Positions 8,119 through 16,040 of a stretch of DNA of 64,000 nucleotides are shown piece after piece. Location: positions 1,612,001 through 1,676,000 of the forward strand of contig OY969108.1 in the NCBI GenBank assembly GCA_963697965.1, written 5' to 3'. Every line of letters begins with the position of its first letter. Position 1 is the first letter of the stretch. Origin of the DNA: JAPLJC01 sp963697965 (lineage in GTDB: Bacteria; Desulfobacterota; Desulfobaccia; Desulfobaccales; 0-14-0-80-60-11). The notes under the pieces were generated by a model. That model had not been told where the DNA came from, searched no databases, and worked only from the letters and a program-made list of their open reading frames with translations. A program made the translations under genes and the position numbers.

Positions 8119-8787
8119 TTACAAACTTTCCAGCCAGCCCAGGACCACCCGGCAGATCTCTTCCAGCAATTCCGGAGCCAGGGCGCTGTGGTCCGTTTCA
8201 AAGGAATGGCCCCCCCTGGGGATGACGTGCAGGTCGCTCCGCAGCGGCAGGCGCCCCAGCACTTCTGCCAGCAGGTCCAGGTGGCAGAAGGGATCCCGGG
8301 CCCCCTCGATGAACAGGGTGGGACAAGGCAGCAGATACAGGGGCTGGTCCCGCAACTGCTCAGGCCGGCCGGGGGGATGCAGGGGGTATCCCAGGAAGAC
8401 CAGGCCGCTGGCCCCCACCTCCTGGGCCACCAGTTGCGCGGCCAGGCGGGCTCCCATCGATTTTCCCCCTAAGTACAGCGCCAGCCCCTGAAACTCCTTA
8501 AGTTCCGCCACGTACTCCAACACCAGGCGGTAGGCGCCCTCCAGGGCCTCGTCCGGATCAGGCCGTTTCCGCCCATCTTCGGCGTAGGGAAAATTGAAGC
8601 GCACCGTGACCAGACCCTGGCGGGCCAATTTGTCGTGCAGCCCGGCGATCAGGGGATGATCCATGTTACTGTTGGCCCCGTGGGCCAGTACCAGGATGCC
8701 GGCCATGGTAGTGGTGCGGGGCACTCCCAGTACGGCCCGGATAGTCCGGCCGCCGTCGATCGCTAAGGTGAAGGGGCGTAATTCCAT
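8119..8787 (-). CDS. Alpha/beta hydrolase, KANL3/Tex30-like family
   Basis: A 222-residue cytoplasmic alpha/beta hydrolase. The oxyanion region is VLAHGANSNMDHPL. The nucleophile elbow is GGKSMGAR (serine at about residue 115). The acid follows in GARDPF, and the catalytic histidine is in PRGGHSF. This arrangement matches the bacterial relatives of KANL3/Tex30, often annotated as dienelactone-hydrolase-like. The substrate is not known. It is monocistronic by spacing, with repeats on both sides. Confidence 0.82.
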   Translation of the reverse strand: MELRPFTLAIDGGRTIRAVLGVPRTTTMAGILVLAHGANSNMDHPLIAGLHDKLARQGLVTVRFNFPYAEDGRKRPDPDEALEGAYRLVLEYVAELKEFQGLALYLGGKSMGARLAAQLVAQEVGASGLVFLGYPLHPPGRPEQLRDQPLYLLPCPTLFIEGARDPFCHLDLLAEVLGRLPLRSDLHVIPRGGHSFETDHSALAPELLEEICRVVLGWLESL

Positions 8788-9236
8788 AATCTACTTCCAG
8801 GGCGGGACGCCGCCCGGGGCTCGAAAACCTTTCCAGACCCGGCCTCCTCGTTTCGAGGCAGGGTGAACCTTAAAAAAGCCTCACTATTTACCTCTTTAGC
8901 ACGAATTCTCGATAATGTATAGGGCGACCCGATCACCTGCTTTCAGCCTGCGCCATTGCAGCCCCGGGGCGGGCCGGGCCCGACGCTTCATCCGGGGCGC
9001 GACGTTGGGGCCGCCAGTGGTGGTTTGGCAATAGCTGCCATGGTGATGCCTCGTAATTGCCAGGGCATTTCCAACTACGGTTTTAGTCCCCCCTTTGAAA
9101 AACGGGGGCAGGGGGGATTTAAGATAACCTCCTGAAATCCCCCTAAATCCCCCTTTTCCAAAGAGGGACTTAACCATGCCGAATCCGCCTTCCAGTCCCG
9201 ATATGAGGTCAAGCTAATTATGAAAACCTCGATTAG
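8788..9236. repeat. Gene-free 449-base gap with dispersed repeats
   Basis: No open reading frame is convincing here. At about 9080-9170 there is a long inverted repeat built from AAATCCCCC and GGGGGATTT blocks, a very common bacterial intergenic repeat. A CTTTCAGCCTGCG half-palindrome like the one at 1336 lies at about 8940. Confidence 0.55.
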
Positions 9237-10727
9237 CTATTCCTGCACAAACTCCCGCCCCTCTTTCAGGGCCGCCTCCGCCCGGGACAGTTGCCGCCCC
9301 AGGTAGATGGCGTGGTTGATGTCTGAGAGGGCTACATCCCGGGCGATCTCGTGCTGCAGGCGCGCAGCCCTCTGGCCGCGATATTCCTTCAGGGTGACGT
9401 CCTGGTAGCGGTGCTCCACCACGATGGCCTGGCGGTCCAGGGTGATCCGGAAGTAGCCCATGGGGTCCAGCCTCACCTTGAAGGGGCGCTTGCCGATGAC
9501 CAGCAGGGCCCGGTCCAGCTCCCGGGGGTCCAATCCCAGGGAATGGCTGATGACCACCAGGGCCCCGGGAGGCATGGCGGCCCGCGCCGCCACCCAGGCC
9601 TGGATGGCCATGAGCCCGTAAAGATTCAGGGGATAAGCGTCCATGGCGTTATGGGTCCGGAAAGTGGCGCCCAGGGTCAAACGGCCTTCAAACCGGCGAA
9701 AAAACAGAGACACCAGGCAGGGGCGGCCCTCTACCCGGGTCAGGTCCCGGGGGTTGTCCCACAAGGTCAGGTAAGCCTTGCGGTCCTCGGGGTCCCGCTG
9801 CAGCCGCTCGGCGCAGGCCGCCAGGTTGTCCAGGCCAAAATACTGGCGCAGGCGGTGGCCGTAATTGTAGGTCTCGTCCGGGCGCTGCTCTCCCCGCAGG
9901 ATGTCCTCCTGGTAACGCCGCAGCTTCTCGGGGTCGAGATTGACCGCCTTAAGTTTATCGTCGACCTCGAACCTGGGCTTTTCCACTACCACCTTGACGT
10001 GTTGCAGTTCCAGGCGTTCCCCTTTCGCCAGGTTGACCCGGCGGCCGAAGCGGCTGAGCAGATAGAGGACCTCTTTCCAGGCATCCAGGATATCTTCCCG
10101 CACCACCACGTGGCCCCGGGGGTTGCTGGGATAGTATTGCAACTCCACCTCTGGGAGGGGGACCTTTAATCTCTGAAGATTTTCCAGCGCTTTATCAAAG
10201 AGTTGCGGTTGCCATGATTCGAAAAATTCTTGGATCGACGAAATTACCGCCTCTCCCTGGGGGTCGCCTAACATCCTCACTGGCAATGAACCTGAAAAAT
10301 CGTCAGGGCGCACCAAATCGTCCAGGATTCTAGAAGTTTGCCTTATCCGGCAGGTACCCACCTTTTTTTGCCCTTCAACGGCCCGGTATTTTACGAAAGA
10401 TGACTCCTTCCTTTCCAAACCGAGTCCAAAAAAGTTTTTTAACTCTTCATACGATCCGGAGCGATCATGGCCGCAAACCAGCAACAGGCGAATCTGCGGG
10501 TTGTACAGCAGATTCCTGAGCAGCTCCCTCAGACCGTTGCCGTAAAGGTTGCCGAAGATCGCAATGGGGCTGCTGGCCGGGTCCAGGTCCGCACCGGCCT
10601 GCCGGAAGCGCTCGCGGACATAATCGACCCGGGACCAGAGGGTCACCACCCCAATGATCCCGTAAGGATTGATGATGGTGAGGCGATCCCGGAAATGGAG
10701 AGGCTCAAATTTGAATCTACCTGCCAT
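9237..10727 (-). CDS. Thymidylate-synthase-like protein with an extra N-terminal domain
   Basis: The 496-residue protein has two parts. The C-terminal half resembles thymidylate synthase: a cysteine in EGRPCLVSLFF at the position of the catalytic PCH cysteine, then GRLTLGATFRTHNAMDAYPLNLYGL aligning with the QLYQRSxDVFLGxPFNIA region, then LGLDPRELDRA like YxxHxDQ. The N-terminal half (IGVVTLWSRVD, IAIFGNLYGNGLRELLRNLLYNP, LLVCGHDRSGSYEEL) resembles proteins of methanogens with a pterin-methyltransferase (MtrA) flavour. The canonical histidine after the cysteine and parts of the folate region are changed. Function may be dUMP or other pyrimidine methylation, or something new. I chose the ATG at 10727; an upstream in-frame extension lacks conserved features. 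Confidence 0.65.
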   Translation of the reverse strand: MAGRFKFEPLHFRDRLTIINPYGIIGVVTLWSRVDYVRERFRQAGADLDPASSPIAIFGNLYGNGLRELLRNLLYNPQIRLLLVCGHDRSGSYEELKNFFGLGLERKESSFVKYRAVEGQKKVGTCRIRQTSRILDDLVRPDDFSGSLPVRMLGDPQGEAVISSIQEFFESWQPQLFDKALENLQRLKVPLPEVELQYYPSNPRGHVVVREDILDAWKEVLYLLSRFGRRVNLAKGERLELQHVKVVVEKPRFEVDDKLKAVNLDPEKLRRYQEDILRGEQRPDETYNYGHRLRQYFGLDNLAACAERLQRDPEDRKAYLTLWDNPRDLTRVEGRPCLVSLFFRRFEGRLTLGATFRTHNAMDAYPLNLYGLMAIQAWVAARAAMPPGALVVISHSLGLDPRELDRALLVIGKRPFKVRLDPMGYFRITLDRQAIVVEHRYQDVTLKEYRGQRAARLQHEIARDVALSDINHAIYLGRQLSRAEAALKEGREFVQE

Positions 10728-11085
10728 GCCGCCATTATACTGCAACCACTGGTCTGGGCAAAAGGCAAAAGGCAACAATGAAACAGGCGCGCAAAAAGGG
10801 GAAAAAGCTGAAAAACCATGAGCTTGATCTCTTGCTGCCAACTTTTCACTTGCCGGGGGCAGCCGGAAAAGCGGTTCTGCGGCTGCTAGCAGCCATCAGC
10901 AATTTTTCCTCGAATATTGCCCTCCGGGAAAGCATGATTTATCTTGTTGATTGAGCCGGCGCCGCCGGTTAAGGAAAACTTGGAAAGAAGCTGTCCCTCT
11001 GCTCCCGTATCTGGTAAAATAGAACCGGTTGCGGAGGGTTCGCCAAGAATTCCGCGGGCAGGGAGATTTCAAAGGAGGGCCGGGC
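10728..11085. other. Gene-free 358-base divergent promoter region
   Basis: This gap lies between two divergent genes. It has AT-rich patches at about 10780-10830 and 10895-10940 but no clear palindrome or known motif, and no convincing ORF. It presumably holds the promoters for both neighbours. Confidence 0.45.
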
Positions 11086-12153
11086 ATGCCGTCGTCCAAA
11101 GAAAGAGTGTATTTGCACAGCTTCCAGGAGATCACGAAGGCCATGAGTTCTCACCTGGGGGTCGACCAGGTGCTGGAAACCGTGGTGCGGGAACTCACCC
11201 AGACCATGGGCCTCAAGGGGGCGACCATCCGCCTGGTCAACCCCAAAACCAACACCCTGGAGCTGGTTGCCTCGGTGGGCCTGAGCGAGGGGTACCTGCA
11301 CAAAGGGGCGGTGGACCTGGACAAGAGCCTCACCGAGTCGCTCAGCGGCCGGACGGTGGCTATTTTCGATGCCGCCAACGATCCCCGTATGCAGTATCCC
11401 AAGGAGGCTGCAGCCGAAGGGATCGCCAGCATGGTGGCCATCCCCATGATTTTCAAGGGGAAGGTCATCGGGGTTCTGCGCTTGATCAGCGGCGAACCCC
11501 GGGAGTTCACCCTGGAAGAAGTCGATTTCGCCAGCACCGTGGCGGAGATCGGCGCCCAACTGATCAGCAACGCCGGGATCTATGAAGCTCGGGTCCGGGA
11601 ACTCAACTTCCTTAAAGGTTTGCTGGAGGTCTCCAAGGCGGTGAATTCGACCCTGGAGGTCAAAAAGGTGCTCCATCTCCTGGTGAAAACCGCGGTCAAC
11701 GCCCTGGACATCAAGGCGGCGGCGGTCCGCCTCTTGGATGAGACTCGCCAGAAGCTGGAATTAGTGGCTTCCTACGGCCTGAGTGACCGCTACCTCAACA
11801 AGGGTCCGGTGCTCTCCGACAAGTCCATCGCCGAGGCCATGATGGGCCAGGCGGTTTCCATCTACGACGTGGCCAGCGACGCCCGGGCCACCTATCCCAA
11901 GGAGGCCGGCGAGGAAGGCATCAAGTCCATCCTCTCGGTGCCCGTCACCCTGAAGGGCACCGTCATCGGGGTGATGCGCATCTATACCGGCAAGTATCAG
12001 GATTTTTCGGACGATGAAATCACCTTCATCTCCTCACTGGCGGAGCAGGCGGCCCTGGCCATGGAAAATGCCCGCATGTACCAGAAACTCAAAGGGGAAT
12101 ATGAGGAGCTGATGGGCGACATGTACCGGTTCGCCGGTTTCACCCGCTTTTGA
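11086..12153 (+). CDS. Tandem GAF-domain protein
   Basis: The 355-residue protein is two GAF domains in tandem, at residues about 20-175 and 190-345. Each carries the same series of motifs: GATIRLVNP / AAAVRLLDE, LVASVGLSEGYLHKG / LVASYGLSDRYLNKG, IFDAANDPRMQYPKEA / IYDVASDARATYPKEA, and a terminal IGVLRL / IGVMRI strand. The two halves are clearly an internal duplication. No kinase, cyclase or DNA-binding module is attached, so it is probably a ligand-binding or partner protein in signalling. The ATG at 11086 has a strong AAAGGAGG site. Confidence 0.85.
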   Translation: MPSSKERVYLHSFQEITKAMSSHLGVDQVLETVVRELTQTMGLKGATIRLVNPKTNTLELVASVGLSEGYLHKGAVDLDKSLTESLSGRTVAIFDAANDPRMQYPKEAAAEGIASMVAIPMIFKGKVIGVLRLISGEPREFTLEEVDFASTVAEIGAQLISNAGIYEARVRELNFLKGLLEVSKAVNSTLEVKKVLHLLVKTAVNALDIKAAAVRLLDETRQKLELVASYGLSDRYLNKGPVLSDKSIAEAMMGQAVSIYDVASDARATYPKEAGEEGIKSILSVPVTLKGTVIGVMRIYTGKYQDFSDDEITFISSLAEQAALAMENARMYQKLKGEYEELMGDMYRFAGFTRF

Positions 12154-12176
12154 AGAGGGACATCTCCAGGAGGGGG

Positions 12177-12202
12177 CAGGGGCGGTTAACAACCCGCCCC
12201 TG
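12177..12202. terminator. Possible bidirectional terminator or palindrome between convergent genes
   Basis: CAGGGGCGGTT and AACCCGCCCCTG form a strong hairpin with a 3-base loop between two convergent genes. The T-run is weak on both strands. It may instead be a REP-like unit, since a similar sequence is at 4260. Confidence 0.4.
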
Positions 12203-12237
12203 TCTTAATTGGGATGGCTCATTTTGGGACCCCGTTC

Positions 12238-12918
12238 TCACAATTCCCCCAAGGGCGGCCAGCGGCTGGTAAAGGCGCGCTCCGCCAGGTGACGGGCCAG
12301 GGCCAGCCAGTGGCGGCCGCTGGTGGCAAAGTAACCCTGCTTTAGCCAAAACCGGCCGGAGCTGATTACCGGCGGGCTTAGCAGGCGCAGGCGGGTAAAG
12401 CGTTTGAGCCGAATCACCAGGTCCAGGTCCTCGGGCCGGCGATGGGCAAAGCCACCCAGGGCCTGGAACAGTTCCCGTTTCAGGATGAGGACCTGGTCAC
12501 CATAGGGCAGGCCCAGGAGGCGGCTGCGCCAGTTGGCCCCCCGGGCGATAAATCTGAGCGCCGGCAGGGGCGGGTCGAGAGCTAGCTCAAAGGCTCCGGC
12601 GGCAAAGGTTGGATCCGCCGCGGCCCGGCGCAATGCCGCCAGATGGGCGGGAGCCAGCAGGCTGTCGGCGTGCAGGAAGGCCAGGAGGCCGCCCCGGGCG
12701 GCGCGGGCCCCGGCGTTCATCTGGCAGCCCCGGCCGCGGGGAGCCCGCAGGCGGTGGACCAGGGGATGGCGGCCCGCCACCTCCCAGGTGTCGTCGGCGC
12801 TGCCGCCGTCCACCAGGATGATCTCCAGGTCAGACGCGGGCCTGAGCCGCGCCAGGGTCGCAGCCAGGAGCGGCGCTTCGTTCAACACCGGCAAAATGAT
12901 GGATAGACGCGGATTCAT
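12238..12918 (-). CDS. TIGR04283-family glycosyltransferase (GT2)
   Basis: The 226-residue GT2 enzyme opens on RLSIILPVLNEAPLLAATLA. It then has ILVDGGSADDTWEVA and the metal-binding region GLLAFLHADSLLAP, followed by LLGLPYGDQVLILKRELFQALGGF and PEDLDLVIRL. It lacks membrane helices. The family is found in gene neighbourhoods for rare sugars and arsenosugar-like compounds, next to the TIGR04282 family, as here. The divergent neighbour at 12979 is that partner. The ATG at 12918 is chosen because family members start at this strand; the long upstream reading frame overlaps the neighbour. Confidence 0.88.
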   Translation of the reverse strand: MNPRLSIILPVLNEAPLLAATLARLRPASDLEIILVDGGSADDTWEVAGRHPLVHRLRAPRGRGCQMNAGARAARGGLLAFLHADSLLAPAHLAALRRAAADPTFAAGAFELALDPPLPALRFIARGANWRSRLLGLPYGDQVLILKRELFQALGGFAHRRPEDLDLVIRLKRFTRLRLLSPPVISSGRFWLKQGYFATSGRHWLALARHLAERAFTSRWPPLGEL

Positions 12919-12978
12919 CGGCTCACTGTGATCCCTGCCCCGACCCAGAACTCTCCGGCAAAATTTCCGGCTTGAATC

Positions 12979-13689
12979 ATGAGCAGCCTGTGCATCATTT
13001 TCGCCAAAGAGCCGGTCCCGGGGCAAGTAAAAACCCGCCTGACCCCACCTTTCAGCCCTGGGGAGGCGGCCCGCCTCTATGGCGCTTTTTTGGCGGATGT
13101 CCTGGAGGAGACAGCCTGCATTCCCGAAATGGAGTGCGCCCTGGCTTATGACCCTGCCGGAGCGGGGAAATTTTTCCAGGATTTGGCGCCCGGAGTGCGG
13201 CGGTTTCCCCAGGAGGGCCGTGATTTGGGAGAGCGCCAGGCCCGGGCCTTTGCCTGGGGCGCGGCCACCGGTTTTCAAAACGTTCTGATCCGGGGCAGCG
13301 ATACCCCGGACCTTCCCGGGGCCACCCTGCTGCAGGCCATGCGGAGATTGGCCTCCGGGCCAGCCAGGGTGGTCCTGGGACCCACCCCGGACGGCGGTTA
13401 TTACCTGGTGGGGCTCAGGGACCCGCAGCCGCAGCTATTTGCTGGGATTTCCTGGTCCAGCGACACGGTTCTGGCCGACACCCTGAGCCGGGCCCGGGAA
13501 CTCTCCCTGGGCGTCCATCTTCTGCGTTACTGGCAGGATATCGATAACTATGCGGATCTGATGGCTTTCCTGAAGAGGCCGCACCCATCCCCCCGGGCCG
13601 GTTGGCGCAGTGATCGGATCGCCCGGGAGTTGTTGGCCGGTATTCACCCTCAGCCTCTCTCCGGTCCAAACACCCCCTTTGGCGGCTAG
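12979..13689 (+). CDS. TIGR04282-family (DUF2064) nucleotidyl/glycosyltransferase
   Basis: A 236-residue GT-A fold protein. The nucleotide-binding start is LCIIFAKEPVPGQVKTRL. LIRGSDTPDLP provides the DxD-like site, and VLGPTPDGGYYLVGL is the family signature. It lies divergent from the TIGR04283 gene with only 60 bp between starts, so the pair probably shares a control region and a pathway. The nucleotide-sugar substrate is unknown. Confidence 0.88.
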   Translation: MSSLCIIFAKEPVPGQVKTRLTPPFSPGEAARLYGAFLADVLEETACIPEMECALAYDPAGAGKFFQDLAPGVRRFPQEGRDLGERQARAFAWGAATGFQNVLIRGSDTPDLPGATLLQAMRRLASGPARVVLGPTPDGGYYLVGLRDPQPQLFAGISWSSDTVLADTLSRARELSLGVHLLRYWQDIDNYADLMAFLKRPHPSPRAGWRSDRIARELLAGIHPQPLSGPNTPFGG

Positions 13690-13691
13690 AG

Positions 13692-13762
13692 GGTAGCATC
13701 GGCGTCTCGCCTGTGTTGGGGATTGGGAATTTAGGCCACACAGGCCAGAGGCCTATGCTACC
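13692..13762. repeat. Inverted repeat GGTAGCAT...ATGCTACC
   Basis: An 8-bp inverted repeat flanks about 55 bp, including CTGTGT/ACACAG arms. It sits directly after the stop codon of the TIGR04282 gene. It resembles dispersed intergenic repeats and has no T-run, so I do not call a terminator. Confidence 0.45.
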
Positions 13763-13878
13763 GCGTCATTCAAGGGTGCGAAACTTGACTGATTAACTAT
13801 TTTCCCTGATGGTTTTGCCCCTCTCAAGTGTTTCCATTAATAATGGATGGGGGTAGTTATCCAAGACCCCGGGGTCAA

Positions 13879-14601
13879 ATGCCAGAACCGATACCAGAAA
13901 ACCCAGGTAAAGACGGAGGCTTTCAGGGGGCAGTCCCCTGGTTGCGCCCGCTCATTTTCCTCCTGGTGCTAATGGTCCTGTTCATTATCGGCCGGGCCTT
14001 GCATCTCCAGGATTATCTCCAGCAAGACCGTCTGGGCCGCTTTATTGCCTCTTGCGGGATGTGGGGGCCTCTGGTCTATCTGCTGATTTGGGCCATCGCG
14101 CCGTCGCTGTTCATCCCGGCGATACCCCTGGTCGTGGCCGGCGGTATCCTGTTCGGCCCCCTGGAGGGAGTCATTTACTCTATCTTGGGGGCCTCGGTCG
14201 GTTCATCGTTCGCCTTCCTGGTGTCCCGCTACCTGGCCAGGGACTGGGTGGCGGCTAAAATCAGCGGCTCCAAGCTGGCTCACCTGGATAACCTGGTGGC
14301 CCGCCACGGCTGGAAAATCGTGGCCTTTAGCAGGCTGGTCATCGTGCTGCCGTTTTTCTTGCTCAATTACGCCTTCGGCCTCACCCGGGTCGGTTTTTGG
14401 CCGTATGCGCTGGCCACCCTGTTCGCCTTGGTCCCTTCCATCACTGCCACTGTATTGGTGTCCAGCAACCTCTTGGGTCTCCTCCGAGGCCAGATTTCCA
14501 TATGGTTGCTCCTGGGGATCCTCTTGCTGGCAGCGGTCGGCCTGCTGCCGGTGATTTACCGGAGAGTCAAGGCGCAGCAGGGAGAGTCGGTGGAACTCTG
14601 A
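13879..14601 (+). CDS. TVP38/TMEM64 (DedA-superfamily) membrane protein
   Basis: A polytopic protein of about 240 residues. Residues from about 20 carry a first helix (PLIFLLVLMVLFIIGRALHL). The SNARE-associated core then follows: FIPAIPLVVAGGILFGPLEGVIYSILGASVGSSFAFLVSRYLAR. After it come the conserved HGWKIVAFSRLVIVLPFFLLNYAFGLT loop and two more helices. DedA-superfamily proteins move lipids or use proton gradients; the exact substrate is unknown. The start is uncertain: an ATG at 13879 is preferred, with in-frame alternatives at 13843 (ATG) and 13828 (GTG). The rhodanese gene follows 18 bases later, suggesting cotranscription. Confidence 0.85.
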   Translation: MPEPIPENPGKDGGFQGAVPWLRPLIFLLVLMVLFIIGRALHLQDYLQQDRLGRFIASCGMWGPLVYLLIWAIAPSLFIPAIPLVVAGGILFGPLEGVIYSILGASVGSSFAFLVSRYLARDWVAAKISGSKLAHLDNLVARHGWKIVAFSRLVIVLPFFLLNYAFGLTRVGFWPYALATLFALVPSITATVLVSSNLLGLLRGQISIWLLLGILLLAAVGLLPVIYRRVKAQQGESVEL

Positions 14602-14619
14602 TGCAGGGCGCAGGCGGGG

Positions 14620-15600
14620 ATGATAAAAATGGCTGGTAAATGGCGGCAGAGGCGGCTTCTCTGGCTAATTCCCATGATGCTGCTGTCGGCCTGGTGGGCC
14701 CTATCCTGGTGGCCGCACCTGGCGGGGGGGACGCCCTCGGCGGATGAAGTTCCGCCCGGGGTCCTGATCAAGGCGGAGCCACTGAAGGTCCTCATCGATA
14801 AAAAGGCCCCCCATCTCCGCGTTATCGATTTTCGCCCCCTGACCAATTATTATCTGGGGCACATCCCGGGCGCCATCAATCTCTGGCGGCCCGAAACCGA
14901 AAACCGGGACCTGTCCTTTCCGGGCCAGCCGCCCGCGGCCAAGCAACTGGAGACCCTTTTGGGCCGCCTGGGGGTCGGCAACCGGGACACCCTCATCATC
15001 TACTCGGACCAATGCGACCAGACCCACCTTTGGTGGCTCCTGGCTTACTACGGGTTGCCCCCCAACCGGATGAGATTGCTGGACGGCGGCTTCGAGTCCT
15101 GGAAGGCCAAAGAATTTCCCACCCAGCTCACTTCGCCCCAGTTCAAGCCGGTATCTTTCCGGTTCCCGTCAAAGTCCGGAGTAAGCACCTTGCTGGCCAC
15201 TCTGCAGCAGGTCAAAGGAGCACGGGGCTGGCCCCACCAGGTCATCCTGGACGCGCGGCGTCAATCCTTCTTTTCGGGAGAGGGGACCAAAGAAGGCGCG
15301 GCCCGGCCCGGACGTATCCCCGGCGCGGTGTCGGTCTTCTGGGAGGAGAACCGGATGGCCTCGGGGCCTCTAAAAGGCTGCTGGAAGAGCCCCGGGGAAC
15401 TTCGGGAGCTTTATGCCTCCCGGGGGGTGACCCCGGATAAGGACATTTACATCTACACCCACCACGAACGCTGCGCCGCTTTCAGCCTGGTGAGCCTCTA
15501 TCTGGCGGGCTATCCCCTGGAGAAGCTGCACCTCTACGCCGGCTCCTGGATCGAATGGAGCCGCAGCCGGGAGCCCGCGGAAACCGGTCCGGCCAGCTAA
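14620..15600 (+). CDS. Membrane-anchored tandem rhodanese (sulfurtransferase)
   Basis: The 326-residue protein starts with a signal anchor (LLWLIPMMLLSAWWALSWW). Two rhodanese domains follow, at about residues 55-175 and 190-320. The first has VIDFRPLTNYYLGHIPGAINL and a loop cysteine in YSDQCDQTH. The second has VILDARRQ, GRIPGAV and the putative catalytic loop THHERCAAFS. Such proteins transfer sulfane sulfur, for example from thiosulfate or mercaptopyruvate. The active loops deviate from the classical CRxGxT pattern, so activity is uncertain. It lies just behind the TVP38 gene. Confidence 0.82.
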   Translation: MIKMAGKWRQRRLLWLIPMMLLSAWWALSWWPHLAGGTPSADEVPPGVLIKAEPLKVLIDKKAPHLRVIDFRPLTNYYLGHIPGAINLWRPETENRDLSFPGQPPAAKQLETLLGRLGVGNRDTLIIYSDQCDQTHLWWLLAYYGLPPNRMRLLDGGFESWKAKEFPTQLTSPQFKPVSFRFPSKSGVSTLLATLQQVKGARGWPHQVILDARRQSFFSGEGTKEGAARPGRIPGAVSVFWEENRMASGPLKGCWKSPGELRELYASRGVTPDKDIYIYTHHERCAAFSLVSLYLAGYPLEKLHLYAGSWIEWSRSREPAETGPAS

Positions 15601-15658
15601 TTTTCCGGTCGCCGCTCCCTAATCCGACCCTAACCGCTATTTCAAAACCGCTTTTGCT

Positions 15659-15740
15659 GTCACCCTGAGCGAAGCGAAGGGTCTCGTATTTCTTCAGTAT
15701 TTATGAGATTCTTCGGTCGCTTCGCTCCCTCAGAATGACA
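15659..15740. repeat. Dispersed palindromic repeat (TGTCACCCTGAGC...TCAGAATGACA), copy 2
   Basis: The arms CCCTGAGCGAAGCGAAGGGTCTC and GAGATTCTTCGGTCGCTTCGCTCCCTCAG pair across about 25 bp. It is nearly identical to the unit at 63789 and related to that at 5327. It lies in the 436-base gap after the rhodanese gene; no gene is seen there. Confidence 0.75.
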
Positions 15741-15841
15741 AAAATGGGGCCTTCCCAGAGGTGTCAACTTGCAAGAGTGGGTTCTTTTAGATGGCCTGAA
15801 CCGTAATTGACTTAATGCCGGGCTGTTTACAAACCGCCTCC

Positions 15842-16040
15842 CTAGTGCTATGTCCCACAATTATCTTGCCAAAAGATTTGAGATAACCCCCCCCTCCCTG
15901 AGAGGGGAGGGGGTTGGGGGGAGGGTGGCAACATCTGGTAAGTGAACAATAAATTACCACCCCCACCCGGTGTCGCCCCCTCAAGGGGGAGGAAAAAAGG
16001 CAAAACATTTAGGCAACGTTTCCGTGGGACACAATACTAG
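15842..16040. mobile_element. MITE-like dispersed repeat, copy 3 (best preserved)
   Basis: The 199-bp element starts CTAGTGCTATGTCCCAC and ends GTGGGACACAATACTAG. The ends match as inverted repeats at 14 of 17 positions and both finish in CTAG. The interior has G-run/C-run palindromes and no ORF. The right-hand CTAG overlaps the TAG stop codon of the sigma54 regulator at 16037, so insertion of the element may have set the present end of that gene. Confidence 0.78.
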
